A stretch of DNA of 64,000 nucleotides, from NCBI GenBank assembly GCA_958510875.1, contig OY294068.1, positions 81,463,978-81,527,977 of the forward strand, in the 5' to 3' direction. The stretch is from Endomychus coccineus. Its lineage: Eukaryota > Arthropoda > Insecta > Coleoptera > Endomychidae. The translations under genes and the position numbers were made by a program. Positions within the stretch are counted from its first letter, which is position 1. Every line of letters starts with the position of its first letter. Positions 47,571 to 60,401 of the stretch are shown here, piece after piece. The notes below the pieces were generated by a model. That model was not told the DNA's origin, did not search any database, and saw only the letters and a list, made by a program, of their open reading frames with translations.

Positions 47571-49938
47571 TGTAAGGTTCCCGGTAAAAAGACATTATTA
47601 ACTTGTCAGTTTCAACCCTTTAATTGTCCAACTAGCTCATTATGGAAATATCTCAGGGTCTATCGTAATGAAACGTACCCTTCGATTCCTGATTGACAGT
47701 TGTACCCAAAACACCAACAGCTTTGCTTATAAGATAAGAAAAACAACATCAATCAAGAATCTCCGGCATTTTGATGGTGTTAGATAGATGTTGTTAAATA
47801 GAGAAAATAAAAGAAATAGTTCAACTTAACAAAACATGCTTTTATTCACCAATTGAATAATTAATGACAAAATTAAATAAAATTTAAGGTTGAGGTAAAC
47901 AATGAATAATGACAAGAGTAAAATTTGACTTATGAAGGAATTGAATTTAGATAAATTAATAATTGAAATACAAAAATTTGAGAGGTTCAGAAAAACAGAT
48001 AACTTTGATTAATTCTGCAAAAAATGTTACCCTCCTTTGTATTTGTTGTAGCTTGTGAACTGCATACCACAAAGCTCGGCCCGGTAATTCTGTACTCTCG
48101 TACGGAAAAAAAGGAAGAAACGTCTCAGTCGTTTAACCCTGAAAATAATACAATACGAAACAGAAATGACCCAAATGTAAAGCGAGGCGGAAACACACAC
48201 ACACAGTAAAACAACAAGTTAACATCGTCACTGCATGCGTTACCTTCGACAAATTCAATGAGAAAAAATCAACCATAACGAATGACAAAAAGTTACTAAT
48301 TCTAATCAGAAAACATCAGGAAGTAGGATTCAAGACAAACAATCGAATCCCGACTTGCTGTCAAAAATACTATATCAATTCGTTATGGTTAAAATAGTTA
48401 TAAAGTAAGATAATCAAAGAATTGAATAGATAAATCAAATTCAGATAAAAATATTGACAATTACGAAATATATAACAGAATGTAATTGTAAGAACAGTTA
48501 AACAACTAAATTGATTCATAAAGGCATAAGACAATATTATAATCAGATATCAATCGAACAGATTGATAAAGGTAAAAGACAACATTAATAATCAGGTACA
48601 ATTGCGTTGTTTAACTTGGAAATACTAATCCAAGATCTGATAATAATCGGTATTAGGTAATTGGAAATCAGATATTATTGTATATTACTAGTTACATATC
48701 AAATATTTTAAAGAAGTTATATGGAACAAATGAAATTCGATAAAAAAAGGTGAATACATGTTAAGATGAATTATTCGTTCAATCAAAATCAGAATCCTAT
48801 AGCTGCAAAAAAATTTTGAACAATTTCACAATTCCAACCTGATAAAGGAAACGATACTTATAGTCTAGGAGCCAGAGCGATATTGATGATCTGAACATTA
48901 ACCCGATGGCACTACGGTTTATCGTTGGATAATGGTTTAATGACCAATTCATCTCACAGACCGAATTTTCCCCGGCTGCTAGATCTCGAGTTACAGCATC
49001 CGCATTTTTTTTTGACTGGAGGTTAACCCTTCCCAAGTTGCGGTTACTTGAAAAGCATGCCGTTCTTATACACTTCCACCATGCCATCATTTTTTATCGT
49101 TGGAAGTGTATAAGAATGGCATGCTTTTCAAGTAACCGCAACTTGGAAAGGGTTAACCTCCAGTCAAAAAAAAAGGCGGTTGCTGTATCTCGAGATCTAG
49201 CAGCCGGGGAAAATTCGCTCTGTGGGATGAATTGGTCATTGAACCGTTCTCTAACGATAAACCATAGTGCCATCGGGTTAATGTTCAGACCATCAATATC
49301 GGGATCGAAGTCAAGATTTACCAGTTCACTTTGAACAACTTGCTTCCTCAACCCGCATCTCAGGCTACAAAGAATATCCGTCCTCGACCACGTGGAGCAG
49401 AAATTCAGGATTGGAAAAGATATTACAAAATTACGAAACTGGTTCGATACCTGATTAAAGTATAATTAATTCGAAGAGAATGGAACTAAAATATGAAGTG
49501 AAGATAAAAACAAGATGATAATGAAAATGAGAATACTATCCGCAGGCATGTCGTCCATTAAGAGAATTTCCAAAAATGTCTAGTCAATCGACAACTGTAT
49601 ATCAAACCAAACTTGATTATAATAATATTTAAAAGACTATAAAGTTGTCGTTGATTAGATTTTTGGCCGATACATAAAAATGTCCAAAAGGGCAGAAAAT
49701 TAATAAATACGACATAGCTGCTTCAACGTTCTCACACACAATGCCGAATCGATCTCATTGCCTAAAAATCTCGACAGAATGACAACTTCCATGAATTTAT
49801 GTAGCATGGTAATACCGCAGTTGCCGCTATTATAACAAAGATGCCAGAGCCTGACTCATCCGGACTTATTTATTCAAATTAATTACCAATTCAAAGAATA
49901 CTGAGATTAAACCCTGCAACGGGGTTCACACCGTTACA
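47571..49938 (-). mobile_element. Solo LTR, Ty3/Gypsy-like family (copy C), with a palindromic insertion
   Basis: On the minus strand it starts TGTAACGGTGTGAACC (49938) and ends GGGAACCTTACA (47571). ACAG is repeated at 47567-47570 and 49939-49942. It faces copy B with only about 140 bp between their 3' ends. It is longer than copy B mainly because it contains the 420-bp palindrome at 48879-49301. Confidence 0.65.
48879..49301. repeat. Near-perfect palindrome, 200-bp arms
   Basis: Left arm 48879-49078 and right arm 49101-49301 are reverse complements with scattered mismatches around a 22-nt spacer (inner edge ACACTTCCA / TGGAAGTGT). Open frames run through both arms on both strands, but they are mirror images of one another and match no family. 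Confidence 0.8.
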
Positions 49939-49942
49939 ACAG

Positions 49943-51950
49943 TTTATTGAATCAGATGATTACCTGTATGCAAAAAAATTGAAAACCTGCTCAACTTGAC
50001 AACAATGGTTGACCCTGATCGATGACGTCATATCATTTTTTAAGTGGATGAGCTCATTATATATTTTGACCCTTGTTAACCCAATTTGAATAAAATTTGA
50101 CAATAGTTGTAAAATAATACTCTACAATTGACACTGTTTTAAAATATGAATCGATTAATGAATGAGTGGTTGAATGAATGCATCGCTCTACTCCTGTTAA
50201 TTTGTATGTCAATGTTTCCTTGTTTTCCTGTGTGACTTTTATGTTTCTGTTTTACATTGGATAGACCTTGACGTTCTTGGTGAATGTGATTTCTCTGTCG
50301 TCTCCATCACTTGTAGGGAGCCCTATTTATTGTTCTTGTCCGTGTTCGTATTTCCTCACTACCGTCTTCTTTCATTAATTTTTCTGATGTTTATATTTGT
50401 TTTCGGATAGTTTGTATGTTTCTGTTCTTCCACTTTTACTTCTCTCACTATACTTACCTGGTATAGGGGAAGTATTGTAATCTGTAATCTATAATGGTTG
50501 GGGAATTCGATAGCTCTTCTGTCAATCAAATTATCTATTTGTCAACAAAAGATATAATTTGGAGAAGTTAATCTTAGTCTTGAAAGCAACAAACAACGTT
50601 TATTCAATGATCAAATTCCTGAAAGGGTTACAATGTTTCTCAGCAATGCTAGGCAAGGATAATACAATGCTGCTTAGGAATTAAGTATAAGTTCATTACT
50701 TATGAATTTTATTCCAGAAATCCACCTCAATAATCATCTATCAAGTGATGAACTCATAATAAGGTTGTAAAACTAAAAATATAGCACTATACAAGGATTT
50801 ATTCCTCACGTAATTGTGAAATTTCATACATTGTTTTTATCTCGCTTTCTTCTTCAAGAAAATAAACTTTAGTATTACAAGTTCAGTCCAATTTGAACAA
50901 ACAGAACTGTGAGTATGATACCCCTTGATTTGTGTACTTCAATACAAACTCTGACATAGGATGATGTATTATTCAGTTAATTATTGTATCATAAAATTAC
51001 ACTTTCAGGCTGCTGAGCAATAATATGTAGATCATACAATCATACCATCACGCATTTTCTTTGCTCCTATGAAACATTTTACGTTCTACATCTTCTGCGA
51101 ATATGAATGCTGCTGCGCTAACCCACGTTTCAAAACTGGATATTAGTTTATGTTCACGAGAACGTGAGTTTATTGGTATATATAGGTCCTTTCTAGATAT
51201 TGACTTCTTGGTACATGTTGAATGTGAATATGTGAATTTGTATATGTCACATCTTGATCTCACTTTACAAATTTTGTTATGATCAAAGCATTAAACAATA
51301 TAATATATTAGTTTGAGATATTTTGATATTACAGTATTTTTGTGAATTGATGATCTAAATTGAACTTTTCATTTGGATTGCGTGCCATTTGCATTGTATA
51401 AACACTGGAAGTTTGCATCTGAAAATTTTAATATGAGGAGATCAAATATAACAACAATCAACATTGAACCATATGCGGGATTCGAACCCACGTACCACTT
51501 TGGTCCCGTCAGATTCTTATATATTTGTAAAGATAAACCTCTGAAAGGATTAGACCGTTGGTGAACATAATGGGATTCGATGCTCCGCTATAGATCAATT
51601 ATTCACTCACATTCATCTAAAGTTCTATCGTTTTCAATTGAGGAATGTTGGTTATGAGTGTTACTATGATTAGCAATTACTCTGACAGTACTCATTCAAT
51701 GACAGCAAGTTAGATGTAGGAAAGGTACAGGGTGTAAAATAAATAAAGCTTATTTATGCACATTTATTTGTTTTGTGACGAAATCAATGCATTTGTAACT
51801 TGTCAGAGAACATTCGACAGATGCATTTATTGGAATGTTGACGATATTCCTCCCAAAGAGAAAAACCGTATATAGTGATAATGCTAGCAATTAGTTGGAT
51901 CAAATAGACAATTGAAAGAGTTAAGTAATTTTATATTGGTGAATATACAA
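49943..51950. other. No recognisable gene
   Basis: AT-rich. No domains or repeats recognised. Short frames at 51048-51263 (-) and 51373-51564 (+) are unsupported. Confidence 0.4.
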
Positions 51951-51954
51951 AATA

Positions 51955-52545
51955 TTGTTCACTTTGTAGCAAGGGAAAGAGTAACTTGGAGATTCATTCA
52001 CTCACCTAATTTTGGAGGGTTGTGAGAACCTAGCGTACGTTCATTCAAACATCATTTGAAACGTGTTATGTTGAATACCTTATCAATTTTTGAGCAATTT
52101 ACACAGTACTTACCCAAGTAGAAGGTATCCTCAAATCACGTCCGTTCACTCCACTTTCATCCAATCCAAATGCCTTGGAAACTCTAATACCAGCTCACTT
52201 CTTAATCGGTAGAAGTTTTATGATGTTCCCAGATCCAGACGTAATGTGTATCATGTTTTTAACACCTGCAAAAATTACAGCAACTTATATGAAATAGATG
52301 GTGAAGAGTGTACATTTCCAACTTGCAAGAAAGAAGCAAATGAAAAGAGACACATGGGAATTTATCTGAAAATGGTGCTTATAAAAGGAGACAACTTACC
52401 TCTGGCTAGGTCGCCATTGGCACGTATCATTGAGTGTTTTCCTGGTGCCGATGAAATAATTCGGGTGGGGTCAATTAAGACAGCAGGTGATATAAGAAAA
52501 CATTCTATTTCCAAAATATGTCCTGTTCCTATTGAGTGTTGAGTT
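51955..52545 (+). pseudogene. BEL/Pao retrotransposon pol remnant (integrase C-terminus)
   Basis: Translation shows pieces of a BEL/Pao integrase: FIHSPNFGGL near 51990, TQVEGIL and PAHFLIGRS between about 52105 and 52215, then in another frame the DUF5641-like end VLIKGDNLP, LARIIECFPGADEIIR and SISKICPVPIEC (52375-52540). Frame breaks and stops separate the parts. Reverse transcriptase and gag were not found nearby, so this is a 3' fragment. Confidence 0.65.
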
Positions 52546-52643
52546 GAATTTAGACTTGAAAGAAAGACACTTATAAGCGTGAATAGTCTATGTTAATTCA
52601 CAATGGAATATATAATGTATAGTTTTGTTAAATATTGTTAAAT

Positions 52644-52646
<3 letters not shown>

Positions 52647-52720
<74 letters not shown>

Positions 52721-52721
52721 T

Positions 52722-52770
<49 letters not shown>
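52647..52770. repeat. (GA)n microsatellite
   Basis: About 124 bp of GA dinucleotides with a short imperfect section (GAAAGAGATAGAGAAAG, about 52712-52731). The long open frames over it on both strands are artefacts of the repeat. Confidence 0.95.
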
Positions 52771-52771
<1 letters not shown>

Positions 52772-53028
52772 GGCGGTCGGACGCATATTCAAGTTTCACA
52801 GTTAATATTACAAAATATCTTAAGTTTAATTCCAAAAACATTCAGGAGGAATTCAAACATAAATATTCCATTCAAATTAGAATTTTCGGTATAACCCGAA
52901 GTGCAAAATGATTCAAAATATTTTGATTACAAAGTTTGTTTCTTTATAAGATGATCTAAATTTTCAGCTCTCATTTCGTCTCATGAACCTTCAACGAAGA
53001 CTTCTCGCAAATCACCCTGTATATTATA

Positions 53029-55119
53029 CAGAGTGTTCCATCTCAGACGAGCCACCCCGTATATTTCTCATCCCATAGTGAGTGGAAAAATTTCCCGATA
53101 CACGTCGAATGATTTTGTTTGGGGGACATCTTTTGACGTATATTTGAGGCTTGAACGAGCAACCCCCTAATAGGGGGCGCTTCAACCCCTCAAAATTGAA
53201 TGGGGGAGAGGGGTTGAGTGATACGTCATTTGAAAGGTCTTGGAAGCCTCTTCACAACGGTGTATGAAAAACGTAAATTTGATGAACCGTTTTCGCCAAA
53301 AATTAATTTTCTTGCTCGAATGCGCCACCTTGAATATTTTGGTATATTTGTAAAATGTACAAGCTCATTTTTATTAAGACATTTTTACAAACTTAAGCAG
53401 TCTTCAAAAAATCACATTCGTAAAAAAATTGAATTCCGTTGTCATGCTTACAATGAAAAAAATTAAATCTGCGTGTTTAAATCAAATGTTCAAATTGTCC
53501 TCCATTGACTTCCATACAATAATACATTCTCTCAAACTAATAAATAAAAAAACAGCAAAACATTTCCTTATGTTGCCTTCATTTTTTGTTCTCAGAAGGT
53601 GTTTATCTGGTTTTAACGTTTCTTCGATCATTTCATGATTTTAATCAATCTGTTGAGTTACTACTTTGCTGATTTGCTTAAAATTTCAAAAAATATGGTA
53701 TACACATTGCAAGAGCGTGTTGAGCTGGTTAGCTTTTATTACCAAAATCAAAATTATGCCCGAGCAGCTGCAATGATATTTAACGAAATCCATCCTGAAC
53801 GTAGCGTTCGCCATAAGTACGTAATGGAATTGATTTCAAAATTTGTGGAGACGGGTTCAGTAATGGATAAAAAAGGGCATCCATTTGAATTGTTAATGAT
53901 GAAGGAGCAGCTGTGGCGGTATTGGGACATGTCCAACTTATGCCAAACACGCAATCTGTACGACAACTTTCTGCAGCTTCCGGTATTAGCCAATCTAACG
54001 TTTTCAGAATTTTACATAAACACAAGTTCCATCCGTACAAAATTAAATTAATTCAGGAATTAAATGATGATGATTGGGATCGAAGGCAAGAGTTTTGCGA
54101 AATTATGGTCGAGCGTATCAACAATAACCCAAATTTCTTGTACAACGTTTGCTTTTCTGACGAATGCACTTTTTTACTTAATGGAGAGGTTAACCGGCAA
54201 AACTGTAGAATTTGGAGCGATACAAATCCTCATGTTTGGGTAGGAATTTTGGGATATCACCTAATTGGACCTCTGTTTATTCCTGGTAATTCAAATGGCG
54301 AAATTTATCTAGAAATGTTGGAAAATGCGATTGATCCGTTAATAACTGAACAATTAGAAAACGATCTTCTACTACTTGAACAACAATTGCATTTCCAACA
54401 AGACGGAGCTCCTCCTCACTACGCCGCACCAGTTCGCCAATACTTCAATTTGCAATACCCTGGTCGTTGGATTGGAAGAAGAGGTCCTATGGAGTGGCCT
54501 GTCCGATCTCCTGACCTGAACCCTCTGGACTTCTTCTTGTGGGGACATCTTAAGTCCAAGATTTTTGTGACTCAGCCTGAAAATTTGGAAGAACTACGCC
54601 AACGAATTGAGTGTCGTCAAATAACTCCAATTATGCTGAACCATGTTAGAGATTGTATTATTGTATGGAAGTCAATGGAGGACAATTTGAACATTTGATT
54701 CAAACACGCAGATTTATTTTTTATTCATTGTAAGCATGACAACACAAATTAATTTTTTTACGAATGTGATTTTTTGAAGATTGTTCAAGTTTGTAAAAAA
54801 GGCTTAATAAAAATGAGCTTGTACATTGTACAAATAACCAAAATATTCAAGGTGGCGCATTCGAGCAACAAAATTAATTTTTGGCAAAAACGGTTTATCA
54901 AATTTACGTTTTTCATACACCGTTGTAAAGAGGCTTCCAAGACCTTTCAAATGACGTATCACTCAACCCCTCTCCCCTATTCAATTTTGAGGGGTTGACG
55001 CGCCCACTATTAGGAGGTTGCTCGTTCAAGCCTCAAATATACGTCAAAATCATTCGACATGTTTCGGGAGATTTTCCCACTCACTATGGGATAAGAAATA
55101 TAGTGGCTCGTCTGAGATG
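53029..55119 (+). mobile_element. DD41D mariner-like element with very long TIRs
   Basis: Inverted repeats of about 500 bp (roughly 53038-53540 and 54640-55119) enclose a transposase frame. The left end is TA then CAGAGTGTTCCATCTCAGACG (53029 onward). The right end stops at CGTCTGAGATG (55119), followed by TA, about 9-10 bp short of the left end. The last 20 or so codons of the transposase lie inside the right TIR. The element looks fairly young because the arms are still very similar. Confidence 0.75.
53695..54698 (+). pseudogene. DD41D mariner transposase, one frameshift and a likely internal deletion
   Basis: The ATG at 53695 (MVYTLQERVELVSFYYQNQ) opens an HTH region. A frame break near 53895 moves reading to the frame with GAAVAVLGHV and SVRQLSAASGISQSNVFRIL (second HTH). 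Catalytic residues follow: Asp in CFSDECTF, Asp in HFQQDGAPPH and the last Asp in SPDLNPLDFFLW, with 41 residues between the last two. The stretch after SDTNPH jumps straight to VWVGILG. Family members as I know them have about 15 more residues there, so a small in-frame deletion is likely. Without the frameshift the catalytic triad would be complete. Confidence 0.7.
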
Positions 55120-55477
55120 TATAAGTATGTTAGACCACTTAGTCGCGTATTTCGTACTTTAATACTTAGCCATGTGCTTTAACACTCACACATGTTTGAG
55201 CACTTAGTCACATAATTGTAAATAGCTGAAGAGGTCAATCAACATTGCACCTCAGATATTCCTATGACAAGTGCTTCACAAGAGCGATAGTTGAGTCGCT
55301 CTTGATTCGGATAAGCAACTGTCGCCTTTGCACTCGTTCTCAACTCTCAACTCGCTCTAATAAGTGGTAATTACACCTACCGAGTACCTCGGCCGAACTA
55401 CAACGCCGAGTACTCGGCCGAGCTACACTGTTGTCAGTCAGTGATCCGCTGCCAAGGCATAGATTATTCTACTACTA

Positions 55478-55884
55478 CTAGTAGAGTTATCTATGGTCCA
55501 AGGTGACGCGTCGACAACATGGCACCACGACGTAAAATGAAGAAACTATTAAAAAAAAAAGTTCAACGCTGTGTCAATCTGCTTATACTAGTACTATTGG
55601 AGGAGATTGAAAATGAAATATGCAGGCCAAAACGAATATGAACAAGACCCTGGATGTTGAGAAAAGACAGGAGAGGAAGTTCAACACAGTTGAGGGAATT
55701 AGAAGAGGAAGACCTCAAAGAATTCAAATCCTTTATGAGGATGAATTTAGAGCAGTTCGAGCTTTTACTTGATGGGATACCTCCTACAATTAAAAAACAA
55801 GACACCGTTATGCGAGCTGCTATCACAGCAAAAGAGAAACTGCAAATGGCACCTTCAATTCAAACGTCCCAAACAATCCGATAA
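55478..55884 (+). pseudogene. PIF/Harbinger transposase N-terminal fragment
   Basis: The ATG at 55519 gives MAPRRKMKKLLKKKVQRC, then LVLLEEIENEICRPKRI and a TGA where a Trp is expected (R-I-stop-T-R-P-W). It continues in the same frame with LREL, EEDLKEFKSFMRMNLEQFE and KKQDTVMRAAITAKEKL to 55884. These are recognisable N-terminal blocks of insect Harbinger transposases. The nuclease core is missing. The 19-bp CTAGTAGAGTTATCTATGG just upstream (55478-55496) also occurs at 22372-22390. Confidence 0.65.
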
Positions 55885-56139
55885 GTTATCTGGAAAAATT
55901 GGAATTCGCCTACCCAAGCCCATTTCAACAAATAATTAATATTCAATAGGCGTACCCCGGCCGACATCATCCTTATCAGTTGTTGTACGGCGACTTGGTG
56001 GCCTACCCCCCCCCCCTCAAACATTTCAGTGTTGACAGTTGCGCGCTTTTCTACTAACCTATCAACCAGCTCATGGTGAACTCTTTAAATTTCTTTTTCT
56101 AAAACTTGACCTCATTCAGCAGCTGAAATTATCATCATG

Positions 56140-58530
56140 AAGGATTTCAACGTTCATATCTCCGCTTAGCTCAAGTTATCAAGCAAAACGGATGACGTAG
56201 GGTGACAAGTTGAGGCCTTCGGCATTACTTATGGTCTCGAACAGTTAATTGATAAACCATCACGGATCCCTGATAAGAACTATCATTATGCCAATAAGCT
56301 TGACTTATTCCTTACCAACAAGCCAGATCCCTACGGAGTAAAGATCCGTGCGCCATTGGGAAACTTTGACCATTCACTCGTCACTAGCACATGTCCCTAT
56401 ATCACTTCACGAACCAATCCAACACTTCTACGTATAGTTTGGCATTACAACGCAGCCATAAATATACCAAATATACCAAAATAAGATCAAACCAATTCCA
56501 GAAAAAGGTGAGCAAATCCTTCCTTATAATTATAGACCCATTGCTTATTATCTGTGATCTCTAAAGTGATGGAGAGAGCAATCAACATCGAGTTCACCAT
56601 TACCTAGTGAGTCCCAAAATCGTGAATGACCGGCAATATGGCTTTCGTCAGCAGAGATCAACAAGAGACCTGATACGTAACAAATGTGTGGCAGAAATCT
56701 ATCGAAAAACAGGAGGAATCTCTGGCTGTAGCATTGGATATCTCAAAATCATTTCACCAAATCTGGCACCAAAGATTTCCAAATTATTCCACCTAGGCAC
56801 TAAAGCCTTCTTGAGAAACATCCGTCATATGATTTGCCGCCTCAACTTTGTCGCTTACTATCGAGTTTTCTCCCAGATAGATCACTCGATGTAGTGGTTG
56901 ACGAAGTATCTTCCGGTACAATGTTTATTAACGCTGATGTTCCACAGGGACCTGTCTTGGCACCAACTTTGTTTCTGCTCCATATTAACGATCAGATCGT
57001 TGCAGATGGAGGTACACTTCATACCGCTTTCTCATCTAGAGCTCCTATAACGTTCAATGAAGCCAGAAAAGTGAGACAGAAACTGGTTGAAGCGGTTAAT
57101 GGGGATCTGGCAATGATTTTGAAATGGAAGTTTATTGCAACCGAAACTCAAACTTGCGTCTTCTCTAGGAAGCCGGACCCACAATCCCTAATATGATGAT
57201 GTCAGGTATAACTGTTCCTATGAAGTCTTCCATATCCATGGTCAGGATCACTACCAACAGCACCCTCTCATGGGATGATCATGTGAGGTCCATTGCGAAA
57301 ACCGCCTCACAAAAACTTACACATCCCAGCAGCTCCTCATAACCTAAATAGCACAGATTCTACTTGTCGTGCAGCACTGTCCATATGTTTGAAGTTCGAC
57401 TTCAAAACATACGCTGAAACTCTCGGATTCTATCCTAAAGAGAGCTATTTGTATGATTGATGATGTCACACTCAAGAATCATCAAAATCCGACCAGTAGG
57501 AATAGAAAACGCCATTTGAAATATATGCATGGCCGTTCTTTCGTACATACCTAGGTTTATGTACAGTGTGATTTACGTAGCACAAGTAACAGTTTTAACA
57601 ACTTTACAAAAACTTTATTGCACGTGAAATTTGAAATTGTGAAAGATCTATATTTCTAATCTCTGATTACGGTATGTTCCTACAAGCAGTTAATAAATGA
57701 CTTTTATTTGTTGCATGTTTTTAATGAATGCTTATTCGTATTATTTCAAAGAATTACCTATTACATTTTAACATTTTGTACGTAGAAAGATGTTTCTTGT
57801 AATATGGCCATCTAATTGTGGATTTTTAGGAATAAATATATCTATTCATTACATGTGTGTATTGTTTTATATTCATTTACAAATTGAGCGTCCAGACCTA
57901 AATTCAGAAAGCACGACATAATAACTTTTTCGTCTTGTGTATCGCTGTCGGCACGAGAACGAGAGCGAAACCAAGAAATTCTCGCTCTTATGCAAAGCAC
58001 CACCTATGACATGTACGATGTGGTATATCTCGGTAAAATTGTGCCCATGGCGAAAACTGAAATTGCGCTCAAAATTATGTTAAATGCTTACTGACAATAA
58101 AGAAGTTAACAGTAAGATTACTCGCAAAAGCGAATGGGACAAGAACACCATCCCATAACTCAGTAGAAAGGCCATTCAATTGTACACTGATGGCTCTTAG
58201 ACAACAGAAGGAACTGGAATAGGAGTATATGGGTCTGGAAGCAAATTCCCGAGCATTTTCAAGCGGGAATTCACGCTATAGGGAAATATGTCCAGTTCAA
58301 TATAGAAAGAGGCTTCAGTAGACAAGAAATAGTCATTATGTCAGATAGTCAAGAAGCTATAAACGGGCTGATCTTCCACGTAATCAGCCCCAATATGGTC
58401 TGAGTACCTTCAGAGAAACTAAACAAACTATGCAATAGCAATGCAGTTGCCCTCCTATAGATTCCGAGACAAAACGGAGTGGAAGATAACGAAAGCAGAA
58501 GAAAAGAACCACTACCCACATCCTCGCATA
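56140..58530 (+). pseudogene. Degenerate non-LTR retrotransposon (endonuclease, RT, RNase H)
   Basis: Blocks occur in LINE order. First an endonuclease tail (LDLFLTNKPDPYGVKIRAPL and GNFDHSLVT, about 56305-56380). Then the reverse transcriptase (NDRQYGFRQQRSTRDLI near 56620, VPQGPVLAPTLFLLHIND near 56940). The catalytic Y/F-A-D-D is corrupted to VADG near 57000. Next comes the RT end (RAICMIDDVTLKNH near 57440). After an inserted AT-rich block comes an RNase H part (GIGVYG near 58220, IVIMSDSQEAI near 58330). Presence of RNase H suggests the I/R1/Jockey-related group. Multiple stops and frame changes, so not active. Confidence 0.6.
57485..58070. mobile_element. AT-rich insertion splitting the LINE remnant
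   Basis: About 590 bp with no coding signal separate the RT end from the RNase H part of the LINE. Their order and orientation are preserved on both sides. Its borders and class were not determined. Confidence 0.35.
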
Positions 58531-60172
58531 ATGCACTACTTTGAACCCAAGGTCACTACACCTTGTAACGTTTCGATGTTAGCAGCTTACTAATTTTTAA
58601 ATCAATGGTCAGTTATTATTTCCGGAAACTCGGTAGTTAAATAACGCAATCTAAGTATACCAATGCGGTAGCGGGTCATAGGAGAAAAAGAAGATTGACG
58701 CAAGAGATCACACCTTACGCGATGTTCGGGGAGGTTGAATGCAGATGCTCAGATCACCATCTTGTGTATGAACTTTGGTAAGGTAAAATCGATAGAACTC
58801 AATTTTGTTATTTTGTAGTAATTGTCCACCTTGAAAGTTTGTATAGTTGGTGGATCATTATGACATCTTATTCAATCTTATTACATGATATCAATGTGAT
58901 ATTCAATAGACGATTAAAACTTTCAAATTTTCGTTTATCGAAATTACCACTGTTTCTTATATTCGGTCGTATTTAATTAAATGCTATACTGTATTTCTTT
59001 TCAGCATCACTACATAGAGCTATGAATTTGTCGAAGTAATTATCAGAATTGTTTATATCATTTCATTAAGGCTGTTTGTTTAACCCAGCAAATGATCCAT
59101 GAGGTTACGTAGTATTCCGTAGTTGACCTTGAAATGACAATCTAAAAAGAAAATGGTTATCCCGTTCTCTTTATAATAAAAAATGATATTTTGGCGTCAT
59201 TTGGTGACATGAAGGAATGTGATTGATCTGGGTGAACCTACATAAAGTCAAATTTCTGTAACTTGTAACGAAGCTTAAATTTTGAAATATCATTTATTTT
59301 AGATCAGGAAGGAAATACGAATATTGTTTGAACAGCTCATTATTTCCACAGATATGCGTGAACTCCGAATGTGTATTCCATGATAGTCACTTTTCTAAAT
59401 CTCCGTAATTTTGAATAAGTGTAATTATTTCAATAAATGAATCGCACTTCGTAATTTCGCAATTCATGCACGCTTAATTGCATTCATTCCGATTAACTTA
59501 TGTTGCAAAAACGGGGATCTGGTAAGTTAACGCATCAAAGTTTGAACATCATTATGTGTAAAAAGGGCGAACAACCAAAAAAAAACTTCTATAACATTTG
59601 TTTACTGTGCCAAGAGGAACAACCGAGATATCATGAGCGCGAATTTAAATCTAAAAAGTAGCGTCACTTTCAAGCATTGTTCGGGACATAAATAAGAAGG
59701 GCCCGGCACAAAATAAGGAATTGGTGGTAGGAACTTAACCAGAACCTCGAAAACATAAAAGGCAGTGACAGACAAAAGATTATTATTATTCAGAATCGGA
59801 GTCAGTACCGTTAAAGTGTGGATTGCTATTTATTATTATTAATCAGTCAGTCAAGAGTACATTTATAGAGTAATTATTATTTAATCAGAATCAGAGTTCA
59901 AGTCAGATTTAAAATTTGAATTGTATATAGTGTTCCGTGTTAGAGAATTTCACATAAGGTAAATGATAGCTTAATAGTTTATTTTCTGGCTTTACGATAT
60001 ATTGATTTCCGTAGTGATTGGTAACGTTTGTATGATATCTGAGGTCCGTAGCTTTCAGTAATTTAAATTGTTATATTTGAATTTATCCCGTCATAGGAAT
60101 TGAAATATTCAAGTTATTGGATGGTGTGTACAGAGTGTGTATGTTTGAACGACAGGGGTGTCTTTGGTATAT
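58531..60172. other. No recognisable gene
   Basis: AT-rich. Some TTATTATTATT runs near 59778 and 59828. No domain or splice structure identified. Confidence 0.4.
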
Positions 60173-60401
60173 TTGTGCACGCTGTGTCTATCCCGGAAGT
60201 ATAAGTATATCCTAGACGGCCAAACCACCAACGGCTTGTGCACGCTGTCTCTATCCCGGAAGTATAAGCTGGGGTGGTTGTGTGATTGATAATCGTAATA
60301 ACCCCTTATCCGAATGAGAAGCCTCGGCCGTGGGTGTAGGGGTTATTGCAGATACGATAGTTAGGGTTTGTGCACGTTGTGTCTATCCCGAAAGTATAAG
60401 C
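60173..60401 (+). repeat. Three copies of a 33-bp motif
   Basis: TTGTGCACGCTGTGTCTATC then CCGGAAGTATAAG occurs at about 60173-60206, 60236-60269 and 60368-60401 with one to three changes each, at irregular spacing (63 and 132 bp). It contains the palindrome GTGCAC. It lies about 360 bp before the Gypsy-like LTR. Confidence 0.75.

Noticed and set aside
48797..49351. Three open frames of 85-98 residues
   Set aside because: They are mirror readings of the two arms of one palindrome and match no family.
52638..52911. Open frames of 67 and 88 residues rich in Arg-Glu or Ser-Leu
   Set aside because: They are translations of the GA microsatellite and have no other support.
60173..60401. CRISPR-like array
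   Set aside because: Only three repeats with unequal spacing, in a eukaryotic genome.
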